Below, in pieces: positions 36,976 through 46,460 of a stretch of DNA of 51,536 nt; the stretch's first letter is position 1, and each line of letters opens with the position of its first letter. The notes under the pieces were generated by a model. That model was not told where the DNA came from. It worked only from the letters and a program-made list of their open reading frames with translations, and did no database searches. This DNA is from Ramicandelaber brevisporus (taxonomy: Eukaryota; Kickxellomycota; Ramicandelaberales; Ramicandelaberaceae). The stretch covers positions 1 to 51,536 of the forward strand of contig MU602712.1 in the NCBI GenBank assembly GCA_025201865.1, in the 5' to 3' direction. Position numbers and translations under genes: made by a program.

Positions 36976-37443
36976 GGTGCAGGCGAGAGCGGCAGCAGCC
37001 GACAGCGAGATGAGCAAAGAGTTGTGGTGTGCAGAGCGGGCTGCTGGGAACGTACGCTGAAGAGACCCATGTGGATGCGAGAGTGCGTCGATGCAGCGGC
37101 CCCTCGTGGCTTCAATGCGCGTTAGTAGGAGCGAGAGCGTCAGGGAGATCCTGATGAGCAGCAGTAGTAAAAGGAGAACAGAGTGGCAGCGGCCGACAGA
37201 GAACGCAAAATCGAATGCACAGTCGCCAGACACACAGTGGTTGTGTGTGGATGCAGAAACAGCAGCCACCACATAACGCATCCAAGTGGCTTGGCAGCTT
37301 TGCAGATGATGCAATGCATACATCAGAGGCGATCGCTCATTCTGAGAAGGCATGGGATAGGGTTTGAGAGCATGGATTTAAATGGAGAAAGTAGTGATAG
37401 TACAATTGTTATTGAAGAAGTTGTCTTGATTCCTTGCAAGCGT
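36976..37443. other. Upstream region of the SPRY gene
   Basis: About 470 bp between the preferred SPRY start and the end of the next gene. The SPRY frame is open through it to 37353, so part could be coding if an upstream ATG is used; that version would add a hydrophobic Leu-rich segment. I prefer to read it as promoter and leader. Confidence 0.45.
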
Positions 37444-38247
37444 TCAACAGTTGCTCTCGTAGCACATCTCATGGTCGAACTTGGTCTCGATGACTGGTGG
37501 AGGATGAGATGGCTGTGGCTGGGATGATGAGGATGATGACGCCGCGGCCGAGGAGGACGCAGAAGCTGCTGCCGACGTTGAAACTGAAACAGACACCGAC
37601 TCTGAGCCAGATGCAGAAACGGATACAGACACTGATTCCGAAGCAGCGGCAGAAGTGGAGGCCGATGGCCCTGGAGCCGGAGCTGCCCCGGATGACGGCG
37701 GTGGCGCCTGGCTAGCTGAGCCGGCTGCTGAAGCAGGTGGAGCCGAGCTTGGAGCTGGAGCTGGAGCAGCCGTTGGATAGTAGTTGTTGTACAAATTGAA
37801 GCGGAACTTGTCACCAGTTGGAGTTGGTGCAGCAAGCATAGCCGCCACAGCCGATGGAGTTACCGTGGTTGCAGCACTAGACTCGCCAGGCAGTTCCTTC
37901 CAGTCGCATCCATCATGAACCTGAACCTTGGAGATTTTGCCGTCGTTCCCAGCCATCCACTTGATCTGCGTCTGACCAGGCCAGTGGTAGTGCATCTCAG
38001 TTCCGTTTGGGTCAGATACGTGATATGGCACGTTGTCAACAGTGGCCTCCACATTAAACTCGTTCTTCATGTTGAGTTTCACAGCGCACTTGCCGCCATC
38101 CTTGACTTTGCTGGCGTCGCCGGGTTCAGTCTGGAACGTGCACGTAATCACAGAGTGCATGCAGCGCTGGCGAGCCGCGGCGACTGGAGGACTGAGCGCC
38201 ACGAGAGCAGCAGCGATGGTCGCGATGGTGAGCGTGAGCTTGTACAT
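37444..38247 (-). CDS. Secreted Ser/Ala/Pro-rich protein
   Basis: A 267-residue protein with a signal peptide (1-24, ending PVAAA). Residues 28-125 form a compact domain with several cysteines (RCMHSVITC, GKCAVKL, DGCDWKEL) and blocks such as YHWPGQTQIKWMAGNDGKIS. The rest is low complexity: Pro/Ala/Ser, then Ser-Val alternation (SESVSVSVS) and Ser/Ala runs, typical of O-mannosylated wall proteins. It ends with two cysteines in CYESNC. No GPI-like hydrophobic tail is present, so it may be covalently wall-linked otherwise or released. I recognise no named family. Confidence 0.7.
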   Translation of the reverse strand: MYKLTLTIATIAAALVALSPPVAAARQRCMHSVITCTFQTEPGDASKVKDGGKCAVKLNMKNEFNVEATVDNVPYHVSDPNGTEMHYHWPGQTQIKWMAGNDGKISKVQVHDGCDWKELPGESSAATTVTPSAVAAMLAAPTPTGDKFRFNLYNNYYPTAAPAPAPSSAPPASAAGSASQAPPPSSGAAPAPGPSASTSAAASESVSVSVSASGSESVSVSVSTSAAASASSSAAASSSSSSQPQPSHPPPVIETKFDHEMCYESNC

Positions 38248-38582
38248 GGCTTACAAACAAAAGAAAAAAGAAAAAAACGACGATGATGGTGTTTGAGAAG
38301 AATTGCCAAAAGAAGATTGATGCGAAACAGTCATGAAGAAGGTCAAGAATGGGTATGCTCGTTGCCAAGCACACGGATTACATTTAGTCCACAGCAATGG
38401 AACCCTAGATGTGGCTGGTCGTTTAGTGACGCACTCCTGATCGAATTCACTGCGCGCCAAAAAAAAAAAGATAAAAATAAAAAACATGTACAGCCCACGA
38501 GATATATGTTGTTCCACGCCTCAAGATTCGTCTGTATTTATGAATCCAAGACTATTGTCGAACACCGGTCATTAAAGAAGAA

Positions 38583-38804
38583 ATGGACCGGGATATACAT
38601 GCTCATTCGCCAATAAGAGAAGGTACTTGGAAGGTTAGTGAAGATGAGGATGGGGAGTTTGTGAAAGGTTTCAACTCAATCGACCCATCTCGTGGCATTT
38701 ACTTTGTGCTAGTTGAAGTTCAATTTGTAGACCAACTGCAGCAAGCAGTGGAGATGGGCGAGACAATCCCATCCATTTTTGAACCAGAGGAAATAGAGCA
38801 GTAA
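38583..38804 (+). CDS. Small hypothetical ORF
   Basis: A 73-residue ORF, strongly acidic at the C-terminus (IFEPEEIEQ). No signal peptide, membrane segment or known motif. It lies in a gene-poor stretch just before possible transposon ends, so it may be a fragment of a longer broken gene or chance. The preceding 38248-38582 holds no gene I can support. Confidence 0.25.
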   Translation: MDRDIHAHSPIREGTWKVSEDEDGEFVKGFNSIDPSRGIYFVLVEVQFVDQLQQAVEMGETIPSIFEPEEIEQ

Positions 38805-38964
38805 TGCATGTCATGCTTTAATATTGATTAGTTCCATAGTAATTTTTTTTAAACTTCCTTATGTACACAGGTGGGCCGTGTTTTACGTAAAATTCCCTGC
38901 TCTACAAGTGTTCCAGAATTTCTTACCCAAAAACATACACTTTACGTAAAAGCAGCGCGTCAGC

Positions 38965-39435
38965 NNNNNNNNNNNNNNNNNNNNNNNNNNNNNNNNNNNN
39001 NNNNNNNNNNNNNNNNNNNNNNNNNNNNNNNNNNNNNNNNNNNNNNNNNNNNNNNNNNNNNNNNNNNNNNNNNNNNNNNNNNNNNNNNNNNNNNNNNNNN
39101 NNNNNNNNNNNNNNNNNNNNNNNNNNNNNNNNNNNNNNNNNNNNNNNNNNNNNNNNNNNNNNNNNNNNNNNNNNNNNNNNNNNNNNNNNNNNNNNNNNNN
39201 NNNNNNNNNNNNNNNNNNNNNNNNNNNNNNNNNNNNNNNNNNNNNNNNNNNNNNNNNNNNNNNNNNNNNNNNNNNNNNNNNNNNNNNNNNNNNNNNNNNN
39301 NNNNNNNNNNNNNNNNNNNNNNNNNNNNNNNNNNNNNNNNNNNNNNNNNNNNNNNNNNNNNNNNNNNNNNNNNNNNNNNNNNNNNNNNNNNNNNNNNNNN
39401 NNNNNNNNNNNNNNNNNNNNNNNNNNNNNNNNNNN
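38965..39435. other. Assembly gap of 471 N
   Basis: Run of unknown bases. ORFs drawn across it are artefacts. Confidence 1.
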
Positions 39436-40130
39436 TCCGTTCCGTTCCTGAGTGCTACTACCACTACCGCTGTACCTCGAGTGTATAAAAACACAGCCAT
39501 CTCGTCCAGCACAACTACCATCCTTTCCCATGTCTGGTTGTTCCTGTGTCTCATCCCTTCCATCTCTCTTCGTCCTTCTGCTTTGTCCCTGAACCGCACC
39601 GTCTCTTTCCTGCTCTCAACTCTTCCCCCTTCCCTCTGCACCGCACGTGTGTGCTCGTGCCTTCTGGTCGCGCCACCGTCGGTTGCACCTCGACCCTTCA
39701 AGACAACCACCTTCCCTGCTGGTCTGCTCGTCTGTTCCCTGCAGCAGCTGCTCCCGCTGTCTACGCCACCTCGGTCCTCCCTTCGCGTAGACACCCTTCT
39801 CGCCGGCCGTTCCATCCTCCTTCGCCGGTCCACGCTTGGTTGCTTCTTGTCGCTCGTGCCGCCTCTTTCAAGGTGGTTTGGTCACCCCCCAATTGCTGAT
39901 TTAGCACAACTCTGCCTGCATCCGCTCGGTTCTGCGGTCTACTCGCCTGGTCGCACCTTCCGTCGTCGATGCTCGCTACTCCCCCCCCCGATATACAATG
40001 CAACGTACAAGGGCTCTCGGTGTAATGTCTGCCTCGTGCAGACAACTGGTCTAATCCGGACAAGGCCTAATGTGACGATCCGGTCTAACCTGGTCATCTG
40101 GTCGTGATTAGGGCGGTCGCCATTGCTCTC
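39436..40130. other. C/T-rich non-coding block
   Basis: Strong plus-strand pyrimidine bias, a TATAAAAA at 39484-39491, a poly-C run near 39988-39998 and a GTCTGC/GCAGAC hairpin near 40027-40043. Frames are open on both strands because stop codons are rare in such composition. No protein family is recognisable. Its texture resembles 10600-11060. Confidence 0.4.
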
Positions 40131-40294
40131 CAAGTGCTTATATCAACTCGGTGTGGAATGTTTTTGCGTAAAATACCATGTCATACACGTTAAGACTAAT
40201 TTTTCGTGGGGGCGGCCCACCCTTGCAGCACGATAAGTAGACCATAGTCCATCTTCGACCGAGTGAACATCTTTTAAAGAACAGTAAATTTCAG

Positions 40295-41713
40295 TTAGTG
40301 CCCTTCATTGTCTGAATCCGGAGCAAACGACGACTTGTGGTTCTCAATGCCGCTCTCGTTGGCCGCGCGAAGTTCGTCACATGCGGATATATCTTCAATA
40401 ACGAACTGGATCTGACGCGACGCTTCAACGGGATTGTAGCCTTGCATGCTGTCTTTGTACAGCTGTCCGTCCACACGCAGCAGCAGTGCCTGCAGACTCG
40501 GCAGCAAGAATGTATTGTTTACTGCCACTGCCAACTTTTCCTTGATTCTTGTATTCAGCGGAATATCAAACCGCAAAACAATCATATGTGGATAGCGAGC
40601 AGCGCCTTCAAGCAAAAATGTGGTGACAGGATCATACTCGCCAACTGGTTCGCGGTGGATCAGGTTCACTGTGAAGAATACATCTGCATGGTTTTTGCCC
40701 AGCCTGCTAACATATTGGCGCTCCTTCTCAATCAAATCAGCGTCACCAGTCGAACATGCACCGAGCAGCATTCGGAGAGTCAGCTCAAATTTGGGTCGTT
40801 TGATGGCGCATACTCGCTCAATAAGCGTCATCGCTGTGATCACGTTGCCTGATTCATCATGAATCGGCGGCGTGCGTGAAACGTCCAAGTCCACAATGAA
40901 TAAGAGTCCAGAAAGATGCGGGAAGTTCTTCGGCTCCGTTATCAGCTCAACCACGGAATGCATGATCTCCAGCGATGCAATGTTGCCCAAGCCCAGCTCG
41001 GTCAGGTTGCTGAATGGAGCAAGTGTGGCGACCACATCCTCACTTTCAAACCCGGACACCTCAAACCCAAACTTCCTAAGTTGGTGTGCGATAGCCTTGA
41101 GGTTTGGACCAGGAACGTGGCTCGAATCAAGAACAATATCATCCATCATGATGCCCCACAAGTGCGGCTTGTCCGCTAGAGACTTGTCCAGCTCCATTGT
41201 GAAGCTCTCGTCTGGAGCGTATCCGCGGTCAATCAAACTGAGATAGCGCAGCTGAGACAAGTGGCTAACGAATCTGCCGAACAGCAGCTCGCTCGAAATG
41301 CGGTGGCTCAGTCGAATAAACAGATGCTGCACATTAGGTACCAGCTCACCAAAGTTTGGCTCAAGCTGGAACATGGCCACCAAAATCTCGCTGGTGATAT
41401 GCATGATACGCACGCGATGGCCGTGCTTGCGGAACGAGCGAAGCAGCGAGCACTTTGTCACCGGTTTGCTGTAAACGTGGTCGCGCGTGGAGAAGTACGA
41501 GTTGCGGTGGAACATGTTGTACGCGCGCAGCCACTGTCTACAGACTCGAGCGTAGAGTGCGCGGTGAGTGCCTTGGAAGTACAGAAGCACATGGGCAACG
41601 AGCTCGACAGGCAGCAGTGCTGCGAACGATGTTTGGTGTTGGTGCGACTGCTCGGTGAAGTGAGCTCGGTGTCGCTTGTTGGCGGCTGGATTCAACAGGC
41701 GAGAGATATCCAT
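40295..41713 (-). CDS. F-box-like protein
   Basis: A 472-residue protein. An F-box fits residues 29-75: FAALLPVELVAHVLLYFQGTHRALYARVCRQWLRAYN, with the usual LP-x-E-L and a Cys/Val-CRxW pattern. The remainder has Leu-rich strand-helix alternation (LRYLSLIDRG, LTELGLGNI, LSGLLFIVDLD), suggesting a divergent LRR-type substrate domain. It ends with an acidic tail. A near-pure CT tract on the coding strand lies directly upstream of the ATG. It likely acts as an SCF substrate adaptor; the target is unknown. Confidence 0.72.
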   Translation of the reverse strand: MDISRLLNPAANKRHRAHFTEQSHQHQTSFAALLPVELVAHVLLYFQGTHRALYARVCRQWLRAYNMFHRNSYFSTRDHVYSKPVTKCSLLRSFRKHGHRVRIMHITSEILVAMFQLEPNFGELVPNVQHLFIRLSHRISSELLFGRFVSHLSQLRYLSLIDRGYAPDESFTMELDKSLADKPHLWGIMMDDIVLDSSHVPGPNLKAIAHQLRKFGFEVSGFESEDVVATLAPFSNLTELGLGNIASLEIMHSVVELITEPKNFPHLSGLLFIVDLDVSRTPPIHDESGNVITAMTLIERVCAIKRPKFELTLRMLLGACSTGDADLIEKERQYVSRLGKNHADVFFTVNLIHREPVGEYDPVTTFLLEGAARYPHMIVLRFDIPLNTRIKEKLAVAVNNTFLLPSLQALLLRVDGQLYKDSMQGYNPVEASRQIQFVIEDISACDELRAANESGIENHKSSFAPDSDNEGH

Positions 41714-41715
41714 GT

Positions 41716-41765
41716 GAGCGACAGAGAGAGCGAGAGGGAAAGAGAAAGGGAGACGGAAAGTATGT
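41716..41765 (-). repeat. CT-rich leader tract (GA on plus strand)
   Basis: GAGAGAGCGAGAGGGAAAG-type sequence on the plus strand, which is pyrimidine-rich in the direction of the F-box gene and abuts its start codon. Confidence 0.7.
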
Positions 41766-42256
41766 GTGGTAACGAAGAGGAAGCGGTGACGTCGACAGGG
41801 AAAAGGAAAGCGAGTTGCAGCCTAGAACATTCCGTTTTGTTCGCTTGTTCGCCTGTTCGTCCACTTGTCTGCCACTCTACTGTCCGATCGAGTTGCCATC
41901 GGTAAGAATAGCCATTACTCCAATCACATCTTGCTCGGAACATCAACAAACTCCGCCAAACAGCCGAATTGTAGCAACCAATCACCATCAACGGAAAACA
42001 TTGCCAATTAAGGTGATGATATGGCATCCGCTATCTACAGAGAAGCGGTAGCTGATGATATTTACTAGTTTTTGACTTGGTTAACAGTCATATTGCTTTC
42101 TTGTGCCCAGGCTACATTCATATTATTAAAAATGATTAGTTGATAAAAATGAAGAGTTATAATGAGTAAGGTTATGAAAATAGAGGGCAGGGCGACCTGG
42201 GTTGAACAACTATTGGAAGACGGTGTGTAGCTGTTTCCTGATTAAGGAATATCTCC
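41766..42256. other. Intergenic upstream of the F-box gene and downstream of the C2H2 gene
   Basis: Mixed sequence, AT-rich from about 42050. No gene or stable RNA recognised. Confidence 0.45.
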
Positions 42257-44308
42257 TTAATCACTGTAATCACTCAACACTAACTCATCACCATCATCAT
42301 CTTCGCACTTGTTGTCATATTGACTCGCCGAGTCAGTTGGCTTGACACTGCTGTTGTTGGTTGTATCCAGCCGAGTGATGAGGAAACCTGAAGTGCGTAT
42401 TTTCCCAAAAAGTAATCGCAGTACCAATGCAGGAACTATCGTTCTTTGCTCGCCTTTATGAACGCTTTTTTTATGGCGGTTTTTAGCACCAACTGTGTAA
42501 CCACAGTGACCACAATTGGATGTAACACATAACCAGCCTTGGACAATATCTGGATGCTGTGGCTGAGTTGGTTTGCTAATTGCTGCCGCGAGATGTGGGT
42601 TGCTGGTGTGCTGGTTTCCATTGGGATCGCTTCGACCAATTCTAGCACTGTTTGACAGAACAGAGTTGTCAATCGATTTCTCATCAAATCCATGTTTCTG
42701 TTGCAAGTGTGTAAGTAGACACTCTGGTACTAATCGGCATGCGTAGCAGATGAACAACCTAGTCGGATTATGATAACCACACCTAGTGCCACTAACGTAA
42801 AAGTCAACCACATTTAAATAATAGATGGTAGGTTGTCTCTTTTTGGTAACTTGCTGCTGTTGCTGCTGTTGATTATCTTCATCTTCACTCTTAGCACGCT
42901 TTTGTCTCAATGATGCACTATGAACCCGTAAAATATGCGTATGAATAGTATGAATTATTTGGTATCCTTTGACACAGTCTGGAACTGGACATGCCCATCG
43001 ATCATCTAACGACTGACGGGTAAGAGTAAAACTGTTACCATATACATTAATCACAACTTCCAGTTTGTGTTCGCGTCGATGCATGTAAAGTAATTTAGCT
43101 GTGTTGAAGACTAGTTCGCAATCTGGATATTCACACTTCCATTGTCGTTTCTGACCGAGTGTTTCTGTGATCTCATTCTGGCTATCATCATCTTCATTCT
43201 CATCATGACTGTCTAATCCATTGTGACTGTAATCGAGTTTGTGTCGGTTCATTTTGTTGCTTCTGGTTGTGACTTGGTCAATGCGAGTAATGAGAAAACA
43301 TGTGGTTTGTGTTTTCGATAAAATAAGACGCAACATCAATGCAGAAGTCGTCAATAATTCTTCGCCATGATGCATATTTCTTTTGTGATACTCCTTATTA
43401 CGATATGTGTAGCCACAATATCCGCAGTCGGATGTAATACACAGCCAGCCTTGAACAATATCCTGATGCTGCTGCCAATGTGGCGTGCGAATTGCTGCTG
43501 CGAGAAGCTGGTTGCTGGTGTGCTGATTAGCATTGGGATCGGCAGCTGTATTTACGGCACTGTCTGGAAGAGCAGAGTTGTCAATCGATTTCTCATCATA
43601 TCCATGTTTCTGTTGTAAATGAGTCAGCAAACATTCTGGCACCAGCCTACAGCTGTGACATATGAACACTCCAATTGTATTATGATAGCCACAACGAATA
43701 CCATTAGCATGAAAGTTATCCACATCGTGAAAATAAAAGTTACGCCGAGTTGTCTGAGATAGAGACTGCTGCTGAAATGGTTGCTGCTTCGTAGTGCTAT
43801 CATGGTTTGTTCGTATATGCTTACATACACCATTAACTGTCGTAATGATTGATATACAATCCAGAATTGGACATGGCCATGGATCATCTAACGACTGTCG
43901 AGTCAGAATGTGAGTCTTCCCATGTATATTGACATCTGTCTGGAGTCTGTGCTCATGTTGGTGTATTCTCAAATTGCCTGTATTACTGAAACTACAACCA
44001 CATCCAGAATGTTTGCAGGTGATCCGTTGTTGCTTCCTGGGAGTTATTGTGAACTGGTTCTGATCACTGTCTTCATTGTCATCTTCATCAACATCGTCAT
44101 TCTCGGATTTGATGATGTCGTCTTCACCTTCTTCGTTGTCAGCTTCTGTGTCAGACTCGACTTTGGTATCAATGTCTGGAGTGTGCTGTTCGAGTTTGAT
44201 GTCAACTGTTGAGAGACTCGGCTCGAGCTTGACTTTCACGTCGACTTCTGTTACTGCTGCTGCTGTTGCTGCTGCTGTTGCAGCTGGCTTGATCTTCACG
44301 ATCGACAT
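42257..44308 (-). CDS. C2H2-type zinc-finger protein built from two duplicated modules
   Basis: A 683-residue protein from the first in-frame ATG. An Ala/Lys/Glu-rich lead and an acidic stretch (about 50-85) precede module A (about 95-344) and module B (390-648). Each module has the same order: a C2H2 finger with a C-x-H-x3-C or C-x4-C knuckle, then TRQSLDD with a second C-x4-C finger, then RCGYHN...C-x2-C-x14-HLQQKHG, then GWLC-x4-C-x2-C-x-Y with a terminal H-x4-H. Shared stretches such as CRLVPECLLTHLQQKHG are almost identical. The third block resembles the C-x2-C...HL-x3-H element of fungal DUF3505 proteins (inference). It may bind DNA or RNA in the nucleus. No known named family fits fully. 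Confidence 0.72.
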   Translation of the reverse strand: MSIVKIKPAATAAATAAAVTEVDVKVKLEPSLSTVDIKLEQHTPDIDTKVESDTEADNEEGEDDIIKSENDDVDEDDNEDSDQNQFTITPRKQQRITCKHSGCGCSFSNTGNLRIHQHEHRLQTDVNIHGKTHILTRQSLDDPWPCPILDCISIITTVNGVCKHIRTNHDSTTKQQPFQQQSLSQTTRRNFYFHDVDNFHANGIRCGYHNTIGVFICHSCRLVPECLLTHLQQKHGYDEKSIDNSALPDSAVNTAADPNANQHTSNQLLAAAIRTPHWQQHQDIVQGWLCITSDCGYCGYTYRNKEYHKRNMHHGEELLTTSALMLRLILSKTQTTCFLITRIDQVTTRSNKMNRHKLDYSHNGLDSHDENEDDDSQNEITETLGQKRQWKCEYPDCELVFNTAKLLYMHRREHKLEVVINVYGNSFTLTRQSLDDRWACPVPDCVKGYQIIHTIHTHILRVHSASLRQKRAKSEDEDNQQQQQQQVTKKRQPTIYYLNVVDFYVSGTRCGYHNPTRLFICYACRLVPECLLTHLQQKHGFDEKSIDNSVLSNSARIGRSDPNGNQHTSNPHLAAAISKPTQPQHPDIVQGWLCVTSNCGHCGYTVGAKNRHKKSVHKGEQRTIVPALVLRLLFGKIRTSGFLITRLDTTNNSSVKPTDSASQYDNKCEDDDGDELVLSDYSD

Positions 44309-44766
44309 GGCTGGTTGGCTGCTGAGTAGATCTGCTGTTCTGTTCTGTTGTTGCTGTTGTTGGTGGTAGTTTGTCAATCTTCAGTCGAGTAGTAGAGATC
44401 AGAGAGAGCAAACCAGTCACCTCCTTTCGTGGCAGCAAACAAAACAAACGCGAATATAATCGACTCAAATTGGCTTGTCAACAAACGGCATTCATCGTCA
44501 ACGACAGTCATATGCCAAGTGATCCGGCGGTCAAGACCATACTAAACAAGAATGCCAATAGTTTCAGTAGCGAAATGCACTCACATCCGCAGCTAATACC
44601 TGTTTGGCGCAATTCTAAGTAAGCTCTTCTGTTTAATAAACAGACAATGATGACTCGTAGATGGTCATACTCTAGATAGATTCTAACTCTTGACGTTTGG
44701 TTGTTTGTATCAAAATCACTGTCCCATTTTAGACTTTTTTTTTTTAAATCGCACGGTTTATAACAC
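44309..44766. promoter_or_regulatory. Divergent intergenic region, C2H2 gene / ELP4
   Basis: About 458 bp between divergent starts. The C2H2 frame is open a little upstream but has no ATG there. A T-run sits about 25 bp before the ELP4 ATG. No TATA box is obvious and no other gene is seen. Confidence 0.4.
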
Positions 44767-46410
44767 ATGTCGTTTCGGCGTGCTGCTCCAGCAATGAACG
44801 CGACAGGCGCGACTGCCGCCTCGCCAGCAGCTCCAGCGGGTAGTGGCCCCCAGCTTCCACAGGGAACTCAATTCGCAGCCAGCGCTGCGCTGGTCACGAT
44901 CTCAACTGGAGTGTCGTCTCTTGACGAGATTGTTGGCACTGGTGGTACACCAGGTGTTCCACTTGGATCTTTGTTCATGGTTGAGTCTGATCGACGCACC
45001 GGCTATGCCCAGCTTGTGGCAGACGCGTTTGCTGCCCAGGGAGTTGCCTCTGAACAGACTGTGGTGCTTGTATCGCCTGGCGAGCTGTCGACAGCCGAAT
45101 GGACGTCTCCTCTAGCGAGTGCTGACAATAGTACTACATCGCAGTCAACATGGCCGTCAGTGATAACACGCCTTCCAGGATGGAGCAAACAGCAGGACAA
45201 GGCAAGCCGTCCAAACAGCGGCCCTACACCAGCAACAAAGAGCACCGCGAGCAGTTGGACGCCTATTTCCCTGACATCGCTATCATCAACTGAGTCAACT
45301 GAGTCAACTGAGTCAACATCGGTATCACCAGCTCCTCAGCCAACAGCAGCGGATAACGACGAGGATGATGAAAACTCTGAGGATGACGATGATGACATGG
45401 ATGGCCCCACTCCTTTTAATGTCGAGCTGGACTTTTCCAAGCGTATAGCCATCAAGAGACTTCGGAATGCTCGTATCCACGTTGTAGACCCATTGAAACC
45501 TGACCTCAGCTCTGGTGCCGAGGGTGCAGATGATGTCTTTGCACGAGCATTTGGGCAGATTATTCGTATTGTTGAAGACAATTACAGTGCATTATCGGCA
45601 CCTAAAGACTCATCATTGGCAGCTGGTGGACCGCGCCGTGCTCTGCGAATTGTGATTAACCAGCTAGGTTCATCAGCTTGGATGAGGTTCGGCAAGCAAT
45701 CACCAGTAGCATTCCAAACTAGAGTTCTGCAGTTCTTGCAAGCACTGCGTGGATTGCTGCGGTCTTCATTTGCCGCATGCTTGGTTACATTCCCAGCTCA
45801 CTTGTTTGAACCTGTTTTAGCAGCACCTCCACTTCCAGCAATGGCAGCAGCTCAAGGAATGGATCCAAATGCGTTCAAGCGTGCTCGCCATCGCACTTCT
45901 GGGTTTGTCAGACGAATTGAGCATGTTTGTGACGCAGTCGTTGAGTTTGAGTCATTTAACGGATCTCAGCGGTTTGCAGAATTCAGCGTTCCGTCATCTA
46001 AAGGCACAGATGATATTGGATCGGCATCCACGCTGAACTCTCAGCAGCAGGGCTTGTTCTTCCTTCGCAAACCATTTACTCTGAACGCGGCTCGTCCATC
46101 TGCACCGCGTGGTATCATGGCCAACCAGCCGGCTGTTAAATCTGGCACAAGCAAGGCGTCCGACCCTGCGTCATCCTCAGCTTCAGCAGCTGACTCGCTC
46201 TTCCATCGTCAGTGGGGATTCCGTCTCAAGGGTCGAACTGCTCGCCGCCGGCTGATCATCGAGCCGCTCGCATTGCCTCCAGAAGGTGGTGTCTCTGAAC
46301 GGCGTGTTCCCAAATCAGCTCCAGAGTCGAACAAAGCCAAGCCAAAAGCATCCAACAAACCAGTCCGAGGCATTGTGGGCAGCATCTCCAGCAACGAGCT
46401 CGACTATTAG
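44767..46410 (+). CDS. ELP4: Elongator complex protein 4
   Basis: A 547-residue RecA-like subunit of the Elp4-6 ring of Elongator, which modifies wobble uridines of tRNAs. Family blocks are VTISTGVSSLDEIVGTGGTPGVPLGSLFMVE (43-73), where Elp4 has the degenerate Walker A region, followed by YAQLVADAFAAQG. After a low-complexity Ser/Thr and Asp/Glu insert (about 120-215) come RALRIVINQLGSSAW, FLQALRGLLRSSFAACLVTFPAHLF, and CDAVVEFESF, then GLFFLRKPF. The C-terminal LFHRQWGFRLKGRTARRRLIIEPLALPPEG is a PAXNEB-family hallmark. The inserts explain the length above yeast Elp4 (456). Confidence 0.92.
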   Translation: MSFRRAAPAMNATGATAASPAAPAGSGPQLPQGTQFAASAALVTISTGVSSLDEIVGTGGTPGVPLGSLFMVESDRRTGYAQLVADAFAAQGVASEQTVVLVSPGELSTAEWTSPLASADNSTTSQSTWPSVITRLPGWSKQQDKASRPNSGPTPATKSTASSWTPISLTSLSSTESTESTESTSVSPAPQPTAADNDEDDENSEDDDDDMDGPTPFNVELDFSKRIAIKRLRNARIHVVDPLKPDLSSGAEGADDVFARAFGQIIRIVEDNYSALSAPKDSSLAAGGPRRALRIVINQLGSSAWMRFGKQSPVAFQTRVLQFLQALRGLLRSSFAACLVTFPAHLFEPVLAAPPLPAMAAAQGMDPNAFKRARHRTSGFVRRIEHVCDAVVEFESFNGSQRFAEFSVPSSKGTDDIGSASTLNSQQQGLFFLRKPFTLNAARPSAPRGIMANQPAVKSGTSKASDPASSSASAADSLFHRQWGFRLKGRTARRRLIIEPLALPPEGGVSERRVPKSAPESNKAKPKASNKPVRGIVGSISSNELDY

Positions 46411-46460
46411 CTTATCTTGAAAGGAAATGAAAATACGATAATATACCATAGAAAGAAATA

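Larger units (their letters stand above)
38870..40222. mobile_element. Possible DNA transposon remnant, interrupted by a gap
   Basis: The ends carry matching inverted sequence: GGTGGGCCG at 38870-38878 and its complement CGGCCCACC at 40213-40221. Inside both ends sit TTTTACGYAAAA (38881-38892; complement near 40163-40174) and CAAAAACAT. A 471-N gap (38965-39435) removes much of the interior. No transposase motif or clear target duplication is visible, so this is tentative. Confidence 0.3.

Noticed and set aside
39481..40107. 208-codon plus-strand ORF in the C/T block
   Set aside because: Low stop density is expected from C/T-rich composition, and the product has no recognisable fold, domain or motif.
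42257..44308. Retroelement or transposase identity for the C2H2 protein
   Set aside because: No reverse transcriptase, integrase, DDE or tyrosine recombinase motif and no terminal repeats were seen around it.
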